This document shows positions 44,409 through 54,337 of a DNA stretch of 64,000 bases, one piece after another (positions within the stretch are counted from its first letter, which is position 1; every line of letters begins with the position of its first letter). The position numbers were made by a program, and so were the translations under genes. Under the pieces are notes generated by a model. The model was not told where the DNA came from. It did no database searches and saw nothing but the letters and a program-made list of their open reading frames with translations. The stretch covers positions 3,098,001 to 3,162,000 of the forward strand of contig NZ_CP021382.1 of NCBI RefSeq assembly GCF_002162135.1. The letters run 5' to 3'. This DNA is from Cellvibrio sp. PSBB006. GTDB taxonomy: Bacteria > Pseudomonadota > Gammaproteobacteria > Pseudomonadales > Cellvibrionaceae.

Positions 44409-45422
44409 TCAAACCCAGCCGGACAACCGTGCGCGGAATAACCGTCGGCTGGAACTCACCTCATCGTGCAGGCCAATACGCGTTAGCTCATGGATGTTCA
44501 GGTTGTCAGTCCGGTTGATTCCGCGTTGGGTCGTCACAGAAGCACGATAGTGCTGCTTCACCAATGATAACGCAAGGTCATTATAGTCGCCGTTGGGAAA
44601 GCAGAATAAGTCTACCGATGACTGCAAACGCCGTTCCAATACATCTTTACTGTGAATAATTTCATATTCCAATTCAGCTGGAGAAAGCGCGTCGGTTAAA
44701 CGCCGATGCGTACAGGTGTGTGAACCAATATCGACCAGACCAGATTGCTGCATTTCGCGCAGCTGATCCCAACTCATCAGTGCTGGCGACATACCTCCAG
44801 CATATTTTTCACACAAGTCTCGCCAGCCTATTTGCTCTAGCGCAGCAAAAATGTCTACATCGCTGTGGTCTTTTAAATGTTTAATGACTTCAGCTACTTG
44901 ATCTGCGGTAACCTTGTCCGTCAAGTTTTGGACATAGGCTTGCAACAAGGGGTGTAGTTCCAGCTCTTTTTTAGCGCCATGAAGCAACAAGACAGCGAGG
45001 ATATTGGGCCAAAACTGAAAATCTGTTCCGATTTTTTCTGCTACGGCGAAGAGGGTTGCTGGTGCCGAGTGCGCGCGCAAGACAGGGAAAGCGTATTCAT
45101 AATTATCGAGCCATCCATCATCAAACGTAATGGCGCAGGCTCGTTTCGGAACAGGTAAACCTGCTTGACTCAAACCTACCCATTCTGCAAAAGGCATGAG
45201 ATCAAACTGCCGTTTCATTTCTTGAATATGCATTTCAAGCGTTTCGGGCCGGACCAGCATGCCCGGCTCTTCCTGACCATACCGTTCGTCATGATTGGGC
45301 AGGATGCGGTGGTACATCAGCAACCATAACCGTGGATGCTTACCTGTTCTGGCATGCGGCCCAACACGGCTAGCCAAAGAAACCAGTGCCGGCTTGATGA
45401 ATTGTTTTAAGACCGCCTTCAT
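44409..45422 (-). CDS. Polysaccharide deacetylase family protein 2
   Basis: A 337-residue member of the same fold as the preceding gene but clearly different in sequence. ITFDDGWLDNYEYAFPVL is the canonical TFDDG motif, GSHTCTHRRLT the His ligands, and DLFCFPNGDYND the third motif. No signal peptide is seen. It starts one base after the end of the ATP-grasp gene, so the two are translationally coupled. Two deacetylases with different active-site surroundings in one operon suggest two different sugar substrates, or deacetylation followed by acylation by the neighbouring FemAB-like enzyme; this is inference. Confidence 0.87.
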   Translation of the reverse strand: MKAVLKQFIKPALVSLASRVGPHARTGKHPRLWLLMYHRILPNHDERYGQEEPGMLVRPETLEMHIQEMKRQFDLMPFAEWVGLSQAGLPVPKRACAITFDDGWLDNYEYAFPVLRAHSAPATLFAVAEKIGTDFQFWPNILAVLLLHGAKKELELHPLLQAYVQNLTDKVTADQVAEVIKHLKDHSDVDIFAALEQIGWRDLCEKYAGGMSPALMSWDQLREMQQSGLVDIGSHTCTHRRLTDALSPAELEYEIIHSKDVLERRLQSSVDLFCFPNGDYNDLALSLVKQHYRASVTTQRGINRTDNLNIHELTRIGLHDEVSSSRRLFRARLSGWV

Positions 45423-45423
45423 C

Positions 45424-46614
45424 TCAACGTCTCGTTAAATGTTTAATGTACAGCGATAACTCATGGCGTGCTGGCCCCAAATCTCCCCAGCGATTGATTT
45501 CATGCCGGGTATAACCCAGGCTGGGGGTAAGGAACTGACAAATCCTTTGCAGTTTTTGTGCCCAGGAGTAACTTCCCTTGAGATACAAATACAAACTATC
45601 CAGATCACCCAACAGCCAGCGCAACCGCTGCCCAATGCGATAACTGTCTATCGGCAGTGCAGGCTCACCCTGTCCGCTTCGAGCCAGCTCCGCCAACCAC
45701 AACAAACGGGGGAAGTTCACCCCCGCGTCTATCGCCAATTGCAAAGAGCCCCAGAAACGAGTATTGACCTCCATTAGATAAGCCTGACCACTCTCCGGAT
45801 TAATGCGAAATTCCACCATTGCCACACCATGCCATTGGACAGCACTTAATAGCCTATCGGCGTAATCTCTTAATACAGGGTCTACCATTACACTTTCGCT
45901 TAATACACTCACGCCGCCTTGGGGGGGCTTTTCACGCAACCGACGATGCGCAAAAAATACGTGGGGTTTGCCATGATCGTATAAGCAAAAAATGCCTGCA
46001 CCGTGGCCCGGGATAAATTCCTGCAGCATGAAAGGTGTTTTATGCAAGTATTGCGATTGTTGCAATTCTTCCATCAATTCTTCTTTTGAGTAGAGTACTC
46101 TCACACGGGTAGCCACCCAAGCTGTACCCGTGTAAATTTTTGATAAACAAGGCTTAAGCACGATCGGGAAGCTCTGCGTGTCGACATCCAGCTCCGCCGA
46201 CGACGCGAACCATTGCGATGCGGGACAGGGCACATTGTTTTGTTCAGCCAGTGCAACCAGTTTTCCTTTGTCCGCCAAAGACATGACAGTCAAGTAATCA
46301 GCAAAAGGCAAAGGTAAATGCGCAAAACGGTGTTGATTCATCAACAGTAACTGGCTGGTAATTTCAGTTACCGGCACGACCAGATCAACCCGCTGCGCCT
46401 CAAGATACTGCGCCAACCAGTCGAGATATTTTCCAGGTTCCAACTCTGAACTAGGGCTAAGCAAATTCCCACTTGAGAATTTTGAAGAACCGGCAAGAGT
46501 ATCGACTGCGGAATCAGCTGTTGTCACCGTCACATCGGGCAACGACCCCAGCGCACGCGTTACGGCTAGCGCACTGCGTTGATGTGCATCCAATACCAGG
46601 ATATGAAAAGCCAT
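45424..46614 (-). CDS. ATP-grasp domain protein
   Basis: A 396-residue ATP-dependent ligase-like protein. The N-terminal Rossmann-like part begins HILVLDAHQRSALAVTRALG. The central ATP-grasp fold has PIVLKPCLSK and MLQEFIPGHG, and AYLMEVNTRFWGSLQ carries the Mg-binding Glu/Asn. These enzymes join a carboxylate to an amine or thiol via an acyl phosphate. In this setting it may attach an amino acid or other acid to a sugar. It is the first gene of the minus-strand operon ATP-grasp/deacetylase/deacetylase/FemAB and is divergent from a glycosyltransferase. The substrate is not evident. Confidence 0.82.
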   Translation of the reverse strand: MAFHILVLDAHQRSALAVTRALGSLPDVTVTTADSAVDTLAGSSKFSSGNLLSPSSELEPGKYLDWLAQYLEAQRVDLVVPVTEITSQLLLMNQHRFAHLPLPFADYLTVMSLADKGKLVALAEQNNVPCPASQWFASSAELDVDTQSFPIVLKPCLSKIYTGTAWVATRVRVLYSKEELMEELQQSQYLHKTPFMLQEFIPGHGAGIFCLYDHGKPHVFFAHRRLREKPPQGGVSVLSESVMVDPVLRDYADRLLSAVQWHGVAMVEFRINPESGQAYLMEVNTRFWGSLQLAIDAGVNFPRLLWLAELARSGQGEPALPIDSYRIGQRLRWLLGDLDSLYLYLKGSYSWAQKLQRICQFLTPSLGYTRHEINRWGDLGPARHELSLYIKHLTRR

Positions 46615-46749
46615 TTAGTCATTCCTTACCATAATTTTCTACCACCGATGATACCGCGATCATATGAATTATGCCGCTTTTAAACTGGTAATAACGCGTT
46701 GATTTTAGTAGATTGTCGCAGCCCAATTTCTCTCTCCAGGTTCGCACAA

Positions 46750-47880
46750 ATGGACACCAGCTTGCCTAGTATTTTACACGCAATCGATACCACCGGACCC
46801 GGTGGGGCGGAAACAGTCTTTCTCGACCTGACGGAAAATTTAACACTTGAGGGTTATCGTTCTTTCGCTGTTATTAAGGGGCCGGGCTGGGTCGAGGACC
46901 AACTCAAAGCTCGTGGTATGCAGTATTACATTGTTAAACCCAAAGGCAGCTTTTCATTCTCCTACTATCGGAAATTATTTCGCATCATCCGGGAGAACAA
47001 TGTAAAACTCATTCAGGCACACCTGCTTGGCTCTACACTGACTTATTCTATTATTGCCTTGCTTCTGCGCATTCCGTTGGTAGCCACCCTGCACGGAAAG
47101 GTTGACGTTAATCCGAACGAACGCCTGATCTTTATAAAGAACCTGATTATGAAGCTGGGGGTCAAACGATTGATAGCCGTAAGCCGGGATCTCGCCAATT
47201 ATATTGAAACACGTGGACTCTTTAACAAAGGCAACATTCGCGTGATATATAACGGCGTCGACGTTAAAGACTATAGAAAGAGCAATTTAAACGAAATTCG
47301 ACTATTACTTAAACTGGACAAGCAGGCTATCCTCGTAGGAAGTGTCGGCAACATACGTCCGGCAAAAGCATATGATGTCCTGATAAAAGCTGCAAAAGAA
47401 GTTATTACCCATAATCGAAACATTCATTTTGTTATCGCTGGCCATAAAAAACCTGAACTGATGCAGCAGTTGGAAGACCTGATGGATAAAGTTGGAGTCA
47501 GCCAACATGTACATTTCATTGGATTCCAACAGCCAAGCGCAGCATTCTTCAGTCAGATGGACCTGTTTACCCTATCCTCCAGCTCTGAAGGATTTTCCAT
47601 TTCGACAATAGAAGCTATGGCAACCGGACTGGCAGCTGTTGTGACGTGCTGTGGAGGACCGGAGGAGATAATTACTCACAAAACAACTGGTTGGCTTGTG
47701 CCTGTTAATGATCCGCAGGCGCTGGCATCAGGCATCTTAACAGTACTCAATGATCCCAATTTGCAATGCAGCTTAGCCCAAAAAGGACAACTACACATCA
47801 CCGAAAATTTTTCATTAGATTTTCTTATTAAACAGTATCAAACCTTATATGAAGAATTATTGGTTGAAGCCTATCAATAG
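46750..47880 (+). CDS. GT4-type glycosyltransferase
   Basis: A GT-B-fold glycosyltransferase of about 376 residues. I prefer the ATG at 46750 (MDTSLPSILHAI) over an upstream TTG at 46699. HAIDTTGPGGAETV is the N-terminal glycine-rich acceptor loop. EGFSISTIEAMATGLAAVVT is the C-terminal E-x7-E nucleotide-sugar motif of family GT4. It transfers a sugar to a lipid-linked acceptor at the inner face of the membrane. It opens a plus-strand run with a phosphatase, an O-ligase-like protein, two more transferases and an amidotransferase. The donor sugar cannot be predicted. Confidence 0.88.
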   Translation: MDTSLPSILHAIDTTGPGGAETVFLDLTENLTLEGYRSFAVIKGPGWVEDQLKARGMQYYIVKPKGSFSFSYYRKLFRIIRENNVKLIQAHLLGSTLTYSIIALLLRIPLVATLHGKVDVNPNERLIFIKNLIMKLGVKRLIAVSRDLANYIETRGLFNKGNIRVIYNGVDVKDYRKSNLNEIRLLLKLDKQAILVGSVGNIRPAKAYDVLIKAAKEVITHNRNIHFVIAGHKKPELMQQLEDLMDKVGVSQHVHFIGFQQPSAAFFSQMDLFTLSSSSEGFSISTIEAMATGLAAVVTCCGGPEEIITHKTTGWLVPVNDPQALASGILTVLNDPNLQCSLAQKGQLHITENFSLDFLIKQYQTLYEELLVEAYQ

Positions 47881-47920
47881 AATCCATTCATAATCTCAAG
47901 AATCAATAAAGGTTGAATTT

Positions 47921-48496
47921 GTGCTTCGTCGAATTTCTACTTACATTAAAGACAATTATGGCTCCAAGACTGGACTCATTAACCGCTACAGGTATTTAGT
48001 TATTAGTCAACTTGGCGTGTTCAAATCTTACCGAAATATCGACACTCAAGCCGTTAAGAGATTAGTTTTTATTTGTTCCGGAAACATATGCCGAAGCCCG
48101 TTAGCAGAGGCTGTTGCTACTCAACGAGGGATACTGAGCACTTCCTATGGACTGCATTGTAGAGGCGGAGATAAGGCCGATCCCAGAGCAATAGCTTTTG
48201 GACGAAGAAAAGGTATTTCCCTAGAGCAACATAGAACGAGAAATATAAAGGATTACGAGGCCCGCCCAGGCGATCTCTTAATTGGAATGGAACCCAGTCA
48301 TCTAAAAGAATTGAAAAGGATACTTAGCCGTCAAATAATGATTACGCTTTCTGGTCTTTGGCTCAACAAGCAAACGGCTTATATACATGACCCATTTAAT
48401 ACAAATGAAATTTTCTTCGACTTCTGCGAAACTGAAGTGGCCGAAGCAACAGAAAACTTAATTAAGCAACTAAGACAAGGCTATGAAACCACATAA
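47921..48496 (+). CDS. Low-molecular-weight protein-tyrosine-phosphatase-like protein
   Basis: A 191-residue protein with a GTG start 40 bases after the glycosyltransferase. The P-loop CSGNICRS at 52-59 has the CX5R catalytic Cys52/Arg58, and IHDPFN near 150 supplies the general-acid Asp, as in Wzb-type phosphatases. The first 45 residues are a basic extension not seen in the core family. Such phosphatases usually dephosphorylate the Wzc/BY-kinase that controls polysaccharide export; no such kinase is in the window. It overlaps the next gene by 14 bases, implying coupled translation. Confidence 0.85.
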   Translation: MLRRISTYIKDNYGSKTGLINRYRYLVISQLGVFKSYRNIDTQAVKRLVFICSGNICRSPLAEAVATQRGILSTSYGLHCRGGDKADPRAIAFGRRKGISLEQHRTRNIKDYEARPGDLLIGMEPSHLKELKRILSRQIMITLSGLWLNKQTAYIHDPFNTNEIFFDFCETEVAEATENLIKQLRQGYETT

Positions 48497-49757
48497 GGTT
48501 GATGACTTTTTTGCATTCAGAATCGGAGCTCTGTGGCAACATTTTAAGACAGAACACTTTTCTTTCTGGATGATCTGTAGCTACCTTTTTTTCGAGTTTG
48601 TCCGCCCCCAAGCAATATTTCCTATCATAGACTTTCTACCTTGGGCACAGCTTCTACTAATTCTTTCACTAATAGGCGCAATTCTTGACCCGACAGTAAA
48701 GTGGACTTCGAGCCCTGTTAATAAATGGTTAATATTCTTTTTAATAGCCATAATAGCCTCCATTTATACTGCTTTTGACCCGGCTTTCTCAAAACGTTTT
48801 TTTATGGATTTTTTTGGCTGGTTCGTTATTTATTTTTTAATAATCAATATTATTAACACGAAAGAAAGATTCTATATTTTTCTTCTTGTTCTTCTTTTTG
48901 CAGCTGCCAAGATTGCAATAGGAACATCCAAAACCTGGGCTTTGCGTGGGTTTACATTTACTGGCTGGGGACTTATGGGACCTCGTGGATATTTCCAAAA
49001 CTCTGGAGAGCTTGCCATCCTGATGCTAGTCCTGTTTCCCCTGTCATTTTTCTTGTACACAGCCCTAAAAGATCGAATCAAAAAATGGGAGAGGTTTTTT
49101 CTCATAATTTGCTGGGTATGCCCTATATTAACCATCCTCGGGGCAAGCAGTCGTGGGGCACAGCTAGCACTCGCCATCCAGCTGGCCTTTATTTTTCGAA
49201 AGAACTTATTTAAGCCGAAACAATTAATCGGAATTTTAGTACTTTGTTTTGGGCTATTTTTCTTACTTCCAGAAGAGCAAAAAAATCGCTTTTCATCAGC
49301 CGGCAACGACAAAACATCACAGCAACGGTTGTTATACTGGGAAAACGGCTGGGAGATGATGAAAGAGCACCCCTTTTTAGGCGTCGGTTATTTTAATTTT
49401 ATTCCCTATTATGAAATCCATTACCCACAAGACATGTTATATCCCCGCGCCGAATTACCTCACAATATCTTTATTCAAGTTGGGACCGACACAGGATTCA
49501 TTGGCCTTTTCTTTTTTATTATGATAATTGGAAACTGTTTTTTCACTGTAAGAAAAATTATTAGAGCAAAGCATCTTGAAAAAACATGGCCCAGTATTGC
49601 CGCTGGACTTGGCTATGGCGTACTGGGATTTGTGCTGGCAGGACAATTTGTGACTGTCACGTATTATCCTTTTTTGTGGATCAGCTTGGCATTCATTGTA
49701 AGCCTTCATAGAGTTTTGGACGATGGAAACAACCCTCTAAATCAAGGACCACGTTGA
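48483..49757 (+). CDS. O-antigen-ligase/Wzy-like membrane protein (XrtA-associated O-glycosylation ligase type)
   Basis: A 424-residue inner-membrane protein with ten or more hydrophobic helices. The large periplasmic loop carries RLLYWENGWEMMKEHPFLGVGYFNF and, further on, ELPHNIFIQVGTDTG, the two signatures of the WaaL/Wzy_C family. These proteins ligate or polymerise undecaprenyl-linked glycans at the periplasmic face. The opening segment FWMICSYLFFEFVRPQ is typical of the version tied to exosortase A loci, proposed to glycosylate surface proteins. Its coding region is markedly AT-rich. It overlaps the phosphatase by 14 bases and the next gene by one. Confidence 0.85.
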   Translation: MKPHKVDDFFAFRIGALWQHFKTEHFSFWMICSYLFFEFVRPQAIFPIIDFLPWAQLLLILSLIGAILDPTVKWTSSPVNKWLIFFLIAIIASIYTAFDPAFSKRFFMDFFGWFVIYFLIINIINTKERFYIFLLVLLFAAAKIAIGTSKTWALRGFTFTGWGLMGPRGYFQNSGELAILMLVLFPLSFFLYTALKDRIKKWERFFLIICWVCPILTILGASSRGAQLALAIQLAFIFRKNLFKPKQLIGILVLCFGLFFLLPEEQKNRFSSAGNDKTSQQRLLYWENGWEMMKEHPFLGVGYFNFIPYYEIHYPQDMLYPRAELPHNIFIQVGTDTGFIGLFFFIMIIGNCFFTVRKIIRAKHLEKTWPSIAAGLGYGVLGFVLAGQFVTVTYYPFLWISLAFIVSLHRVLDDGNNPLNQGPR

Positions 49758-51100
49758 TGTATTACAAATACCTGTTTAAAGCATGGATTAATGATTTCTG
49801 GTTCATACACTGCCGCAGCTTTATATCCCTTTTCCTGCTTTTGGCGAGCCATTTTTGCAGATTTTTGGGTGCTAAACGCCTTATGATGAGTTGTTGTCTA
49901 GCATCTCTCCGCTATAGGTTATCTTCTTCAGGAGTTGCTTTCTTTAATAAGTATGTTGTCACTGATGCATATGGTTTGACCCAGCTGGTTTCACAAGGCG
50001 TAACTATTGAAGAAGCTGCTAGCAGAACTATCATTCTGTTATGGCCTGAAATCACTCACAATGAGGTAAAAAAGGGCATCGTGTTATTAAAGTTTACCAG
50101 AACTTTTTCATACTTTTTGCGCAACACTCACATTGAAGAAATGCAAAAATATTTTATCTTTGTTCTTGAACCGAGCTGGGCTGGATACGCGGACCCTGAC
50201 ATACTGGCCTGGATGAGCAAGACTGAAAGAGTAATTGTTCAATCTTCCGAACTGCAGGATAGAGTTTTTCTAAATTGCTTACCCAAATCCTTTGTTCCAG
50301 TGAGCTTTGGATCAGGAAACTGGGTGAATAGTCATGAATTCATGCCTCATAGTAAAGAAAAAATTTTTGATTCAATATATATAGCAAACACCAACCCGAT
50401 CAAACGGGTCAAAAGATATGTAGATGCGGTAAAAAATCTCGTTGCTAAAGGTCATGATCAATACCGGGGCTGTCTTGTATGTGCAGCTTGGGGTGACAAT
50501 GAAAAAATTATCCGTCAACTTGTGCAATCTGTTGGGATGGATGCTTTTATCACTTTAAAATTTTCTCTTCCTAAAGAAGAAGTTGTAGATCTCGTGGGAC
50601 AAAGCAAAACCAATATCCTTCTTTCATATAAAGAGGGCAGCAACAGAAGCCTGTTCGAGTCAATGTTTTGCGATGTACCCGTAATATGCCTGAGCGAAAA
50701 TATTGGTGTCAATAAAGCCTATATCAATGAGTTTACCGGTCTGTTAATACCTGATGCTCAACTAGAGGACGGGCTACAGTGGATGCAAAGCAGTTATCAG
50801 GAGTTTCATCCGAGAAAGTGGGCCCTGGAGAATATCTCAGCTGAAAAAACAACTGACTGTTTATTTGAAGTATCAAAAGCCAGGGCCTATCAAAACTTAT
50901 CAAGTGAAACAATGCACGTGAAGGTTAATGCTCCTGAGGCTCAATACCTGAACGCGCCGAAGATTAATTTAAGGTTCTTTAATCGCCATCTTCTAGATAT
51001 TTTTTCACGCGCCGAAACGCCTGCTCCAGAAGAAGTTAACAGTGTCCTATTAACAATGAAGAATGAATTAAATAATAATCTTCAGGAGAAAGTGCAGTGA
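49757..51100 (+). CDS. Glycosyltransferase (GT-B, GT4-like)
   Basis: A 447-residue protein whose ATG shares its A with the stop of the O-ligase gene. The N-terminal 60 residues are hydrophobic and basic and may associate with the membrane. The C-terminal half looks like a GT4 domain: SIYIANTNPIKRVKRYVDAV, then EGSNRSLFESMFCDVPVICL as the E-x7-E donor motif. The N-terminal half is diverged and not recognisable beyond a GT-B fold. A further 65 residues after the fold have no known domain. Transfer of a sugar in the polysaccharide pathway is likely; donor and acceptor are unknown. Confidence 0.75.
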   Translation: MYYKYLFKAWINDFWFIHCRSFISLFLLLASHFCRFLGAKRLMMSCCLASLRYRLSSSGVAFFNKYVVTDAYGLTQLVSQGVTIEEAASRTIILLWPEITHNEVKKGIVLLKFTRTFSYFLRNTHIEEMQKYFIFVLEPSWAGYADPDILAWMSKTERVIVQSSELQDRVFLNCLPKSFVPVSFGSGNWVNSHEFMPHSKEKIFDSIYIANTNPIKRVKRYVDAVKNLVAKGHDQYRGCLVCAAWGDNEKIIRQLVQSVGMDAFITLKFSLPKEEVVDLVGQSKTNILLSYKEGSNRSLFESMFCDVPVICLSENIGVNKAYINEFTGLLIPDAQLEDGLQWMQSSYQEFHPRKWALENISAEKTTDCLFEVSKARAYQNLSSETMHVKVNAPEAQYLNAPKINLRFFNRHLLDIFSRAETPAPEEVNSVLLTMKNELNNNLQEKVQ

Positions 51101-52356
51101 AAATACTGTGGGTCTCGCACCTGGTTCCTAACCCACCCAAAGCTGGGGTTCTGCTACGTAGCCACAACTTGGTTAAGGAGCTTTCCAAACATCACCAAGT
51201 TGATTTGTTGGCGTTCAACCAGAGGGGCCTAATCTCTCCTTACTTTGAGAGCTATGAACAAGGAACCATGCAATCCTATAAAGTTCTATCGAGCATTTGC
51301 AATAAAATTCGCTTTATTGATTGCCCTACGGATAAGCATAAACTATCCAAATTTTTCTGTGCTCTTTCAAGCCTGTTTTCCAGAACCCCCTATTCAGTAA
51401 ACTGGTTAAAAAGTAAAGCTTTTGCTCAAGCACTTATTGAGATGTGCAAGGAAACTGATTACGACGCAATTCACTTTGATACGATTAGCCTGGCACCCTA
51501 TATTAAATATGTGACCTCGAGCAATCTGTTGGTATTAACCCTGGACCATCATAATGTCGAATCTCACATGTTGATTCGCCGGGCGCAACAAGAAGCTAAT
51601 ATTTTAAAGAAGTTCTATTTTTACCAAGAAGGTTGGAGATTAGCTTGGGTTGAGAAGAAATATTGTCCAATGTTTCATAGCAACATCACCTGCTCAGAAC
51701 TTGACAGCGTCCGCTTTTTACAATTTATTAAAGACGCTAGATTTAAATCCATTCCAAATGGCGTAGATATAGATTTCTTCAAGCCATCACATACACCACC
51801 TGAATCAAAGCGCCTGATATTTATTGGGACCCTTGATTGGTACCCTAACACCAGAGCAGTCAGATTTATTGCCAGAGAAATTTGGCCCCGTATTAGATCG
51901 AAGATACCCGATATACAAATCGATATCATAGGTTCCAGACCACCTTCTGACATTGTAGACATCTCCCGGATGGACGCGAACTTTAAAGTCCATGGTTTCG
52001 TCGATGAGATTCAGACATATTTGGATGGTGCCACAGTGTACGTCTGTCCCATCAATGACGGTGGGGGTACCAAGTTAAAAATTCTTGACGCTTTTTCCTC
52101 AGGAAAGGCGGTAATTGCAGATCCCATTGCTTGCGAGGGATTGAATGTTCAGGATGAGCATAACGTTCTCTTCGCAAGTACACCCGATGAATTTGTCACG
52201 CAAATTGAAAAGATCATCAACAACCCTGACCTTAGGAATAAACTTGAAACCAACGCAAGAAAACATGTTGAAAGTCATTTCTCATTTAGTGCTATTGGGA
52301 AGGAGCTTGCCGAGCATTTCGACCTACTTCACACGCAAATGACAGTAATTAAATAA
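51097..52356 (+). CDS. GT4-type glycosyltransferase, XrtA/EpsH-associated sugar transferase-like
   Basis: A 419-residue GT-B enzyme starting with GTG inside the previous stop, with AGGAG eight bases before it. The N-terminus ILWVSHLVPNPPKAGVLLRS and the segment LTLDHHNVES are typical of the sugar transferases linked to exosortase A/EpsH loci. IFIGTLDWYPNTRAVRF and GGGTKLKILDAFSSGKAVIAD form the nucleotide-sugar site. It would add a sugar to the growing repeat unit on the cytoplasmic face. It is followed after 11 bases by the amidotransferase gene, so this stretch is one operon. Confidence 0.87.
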   Translation: MKILWVSHLVPNPPKAGVLLRSHNLVKELSKHHQVDLLAFNQRGLISPYFESYEQGTMQSYKVLSSICNKIRFIDCPTDKHKLSKFFCALSSLFSRTPYSVNWLKSKAFAQALIEMCKETDYDAIHFDTISLAPYIKYVTSSNLLVLTLDHHNVESHMLIRRAQQEANILKKFYFYQEGWRLAWVEKKYCPMFHSNITCSELDSVRFLQFIKDARFKSIPNGVDIDFFKPSHTPPESKRLIFIGTLDWYPNTRAVRFIAREIWPRIRSKIPDIQIDIIGSRPPSDIVDISRMDANFKVHGFVDEIQTYLDGATVYVCPINDGGGTKLKILDAFSSGKAVIADPIACEGLNVQDEHNVLFASTPDEFVTQIEKIINNPDLRNKLETNARKHVESHFSFSAIGKELAEHFDLLHTQMTVIK

Positions 52357-52367
52357 GGACTATAACA

Positions 52368-54314
52368 ATGTGTGGTATATCCGGGCTAATCGGGATTGGT
52401 TTAACAGAGCCAGAATTGTTGTTAAACGGCAAAAAGATGTCTGATGCATTAACCCACAGGGGGCCGGATAGCAGCGGCATATGGTGCGATCCAAATCTAT
52501 CGCTGGTTCTTGCACATCGAAGACTCGCCATTCTGGATTTGAGCCCGCTGGGTCATCAACCCATGGAGTCAGCGTCCAACCGCTTTGTAATCGTGTTTAA
52601 CGGTGAGATATATAACTATAAAGATATCCTGGATCGTCTAAAGAAACTGGGACATTCTTTCCGGGGTCATTCGGATACAGAAGTGCTATTAGCTGCCATT
52701 GATGAATGGGGACTAGACCAGACACTGTCAGAATGCAAAGGGATGTTTGCTTTTGCCTTGTTTGATAGACTCAATTCATCATTAACCTTAGTTCGGGACA
52801 GAATAGGTGAGAAACCCTTATATTATGGAGTCAACAACGGGAGATTAATCTTTGGTTCCGAGTTGAAAGCTTTGCTTGCTGTAATATCCGGCGGCAAGCC
52901 CGATATCGACCGATCGGCGTTAGCCTCATATCTGCGATATGGATATGTCAGTGCACCCTATTCTATTTATAAAGATATAAAAAAGCTTGAGCCTGGAAGT
53001 TACTTGAAGATTGATGTCAAGGCATTTCCATTTCATCTTGATCAGCTCCAGACTTATCAATATTGGAATCTGGATAGCATCTCCAAAAGCAATGTCAACG
53101 CGCTAGTTGTTGACGCGCGCACAGCCAAAACCCGTCTGGATAATTTACTCAATCAAATTATTTCTGAACAGTCGATCGCGGATGTTCCGCTTGGAGCATT
53201 TTTATCTGGTGGTATAGATTCCTCCGTCGTTGCAGGTGTTCTGCAGGCTCAATCCAATATAGCCATTGATACCTTTACTATCGGCTTTCATGAAAAAGCA
53301 TTTGACGAAGCTATTCATGCGCGAGATGTGGCCAAACACATAGGCTCCTCACACCATGAACTTTATATCAATTCCTCCGATACATTAAATACGGTTCCAT
53401 TATTAGCCGAACTCTATGATGAGCCTTTCTCTGACGCGTCACAAATTCCGATGTTTCTCGTCAGCAAATTAGCCAAGCAACATGTCACTGTTTGTTTATC
53501 CGGAGATGGCGGAGACGAATTATTTGGTGGCTACAACCGATACCTTTACACAAAGAATGCTATTGATAGAGGCAATGCCATTCCCGGCCCAATAAAATAT
53601 CTTTTGGCAAAAGGGATAACCGGTATCTCTCCGCAAAGTTGGGATCATCTTTATAATCGCTTTAACTCCTTATCAGGAAGAAAGGGTGGAGCGAATACTG
53701 GTATGAAGCTACATAAGCTAGCGGCGCTTATGCAGATGGACAATTATGCGGATGCATACAAATATCTTTGTAGTTATTGGCAGTCACCTGCTGCGCTACT
53801 TACGGGTAGCGTAAATGAACCTGATCTTATGAGTGGCTTCGAGTGCGAAGGTGATTTCCTGACGTCTGCAATGCTTTGGGATCAAAAATGGTACCTGCCT
53901 GGAGACAATCTTGTTAAGACTGATAGGGCAAGTATGGGGGTTAGCCTGGAGATGCGTGTACCCCTCCTCGACTCCAGACTTATTGAATTTTCCTGGGAAG
54001 TAGATAACTCTCTGAAAATAAAAGACGGCGTTTCTAAATGGATATTACGCCAAGTTTTATATGACTACGTGCCCAAGTCATTAATTGAGCGACCAAAGAT
54101 GGGATTCTCGGTACCCATTTCACATTGGTTACGTCACGAGTTGAAAGATTGGGCAGAGGAACTACTGGAGGAAAACTTCCTAATTTCTCAAAATATTTTC
54201 AACCACAAAATGGTCGCTCAGGTCTTCAGGGAACACAAAGCGGGGTCACATGATCACGGCAACAAACTTTGGACCATGCTAATGTTTCAAGCATGGTACA
54301 AACGCAACATATAA
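52368..54314 (+). CDS. asnB: Asparagine-synthase-like glutamine amidotransferase
   Basis: A 648-residue two-domain enzyme. The start MCGISGLIG exposes Cys2, the glutaminase nucleophile; RLAILDLSPLGHQPM and NGEIYNY complete the class II amidotransferase domain. The synthetase domain has the ATP pyrophosphatase loop FLSGGIDSSVVAG and CLSGDGGDELFGGYNRY. All catalytic features look intact. AsnB-type enzymes make asparagine, but copies inside exosortase A and capsule loci are thought to amidate a sugar acid or peptide in the glycan. This location supports the second role, though sequence alone cannot decide. It is the last plus-strand gene before the convergent beta-helix gene. Confidence 0.9.
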   Translation: MCGISGLIGIGLTEPELLLNGKKMSDALTHRGPDSSGIWCDPNLSLVLAHRRLAILDLSPLGHQPMESASNRFVIVFNGEIYNYKDILDRLKKLGHSFRGHSDTEVLLAAIDEWGLDQTLSECKGMFAFALFDRLNSSLTLVRDRIGEKPLYYGVNNGRLIFGSELKALLAVISGGKPDIDRSALASYLRYGYVSAPYSIYKDIKKLEPGSYLKIDVKAFPFHLDQLQTYQYWNLDSISKSNVNALVVDARTAKTRLDNLLNQIISEQSIADVPLGAFLSGGIDSSVVAGVLQAQSNIAIDTFTIGFHEKAFDEAIHARDVAKHIGSSHHELYINSSDTLNTVPLLAELYDEPFSDASQIPMFLVSKLAKQHVTVCLSGDGGDELFGGYNRYLYTKNAIDRGNAIPGPIKYLLAKGITGISPQSWDHLYNRFNSLSGRKGGANTGMKLHKLAALMQMDNYADAYKYLCSYWQSPAALLTGSVNEPDLMSGFECEGDFLTSAMLWDQKWYLPGDNLVKTDRASMGVSLEMRVPLLDSRLIEFSWEVDNSLKIKDGVSKWILRQVLYDYVPKSLIERPKMGFSVPISHWLRHELKDWAEELLEENFLISQNIFNHKMVAQVFREHKAGSHDHGNKLWTMLMFQAWYKRNI

Positions 54315-54337
54315 CACCCGCTCCATTAACTCTTTCG

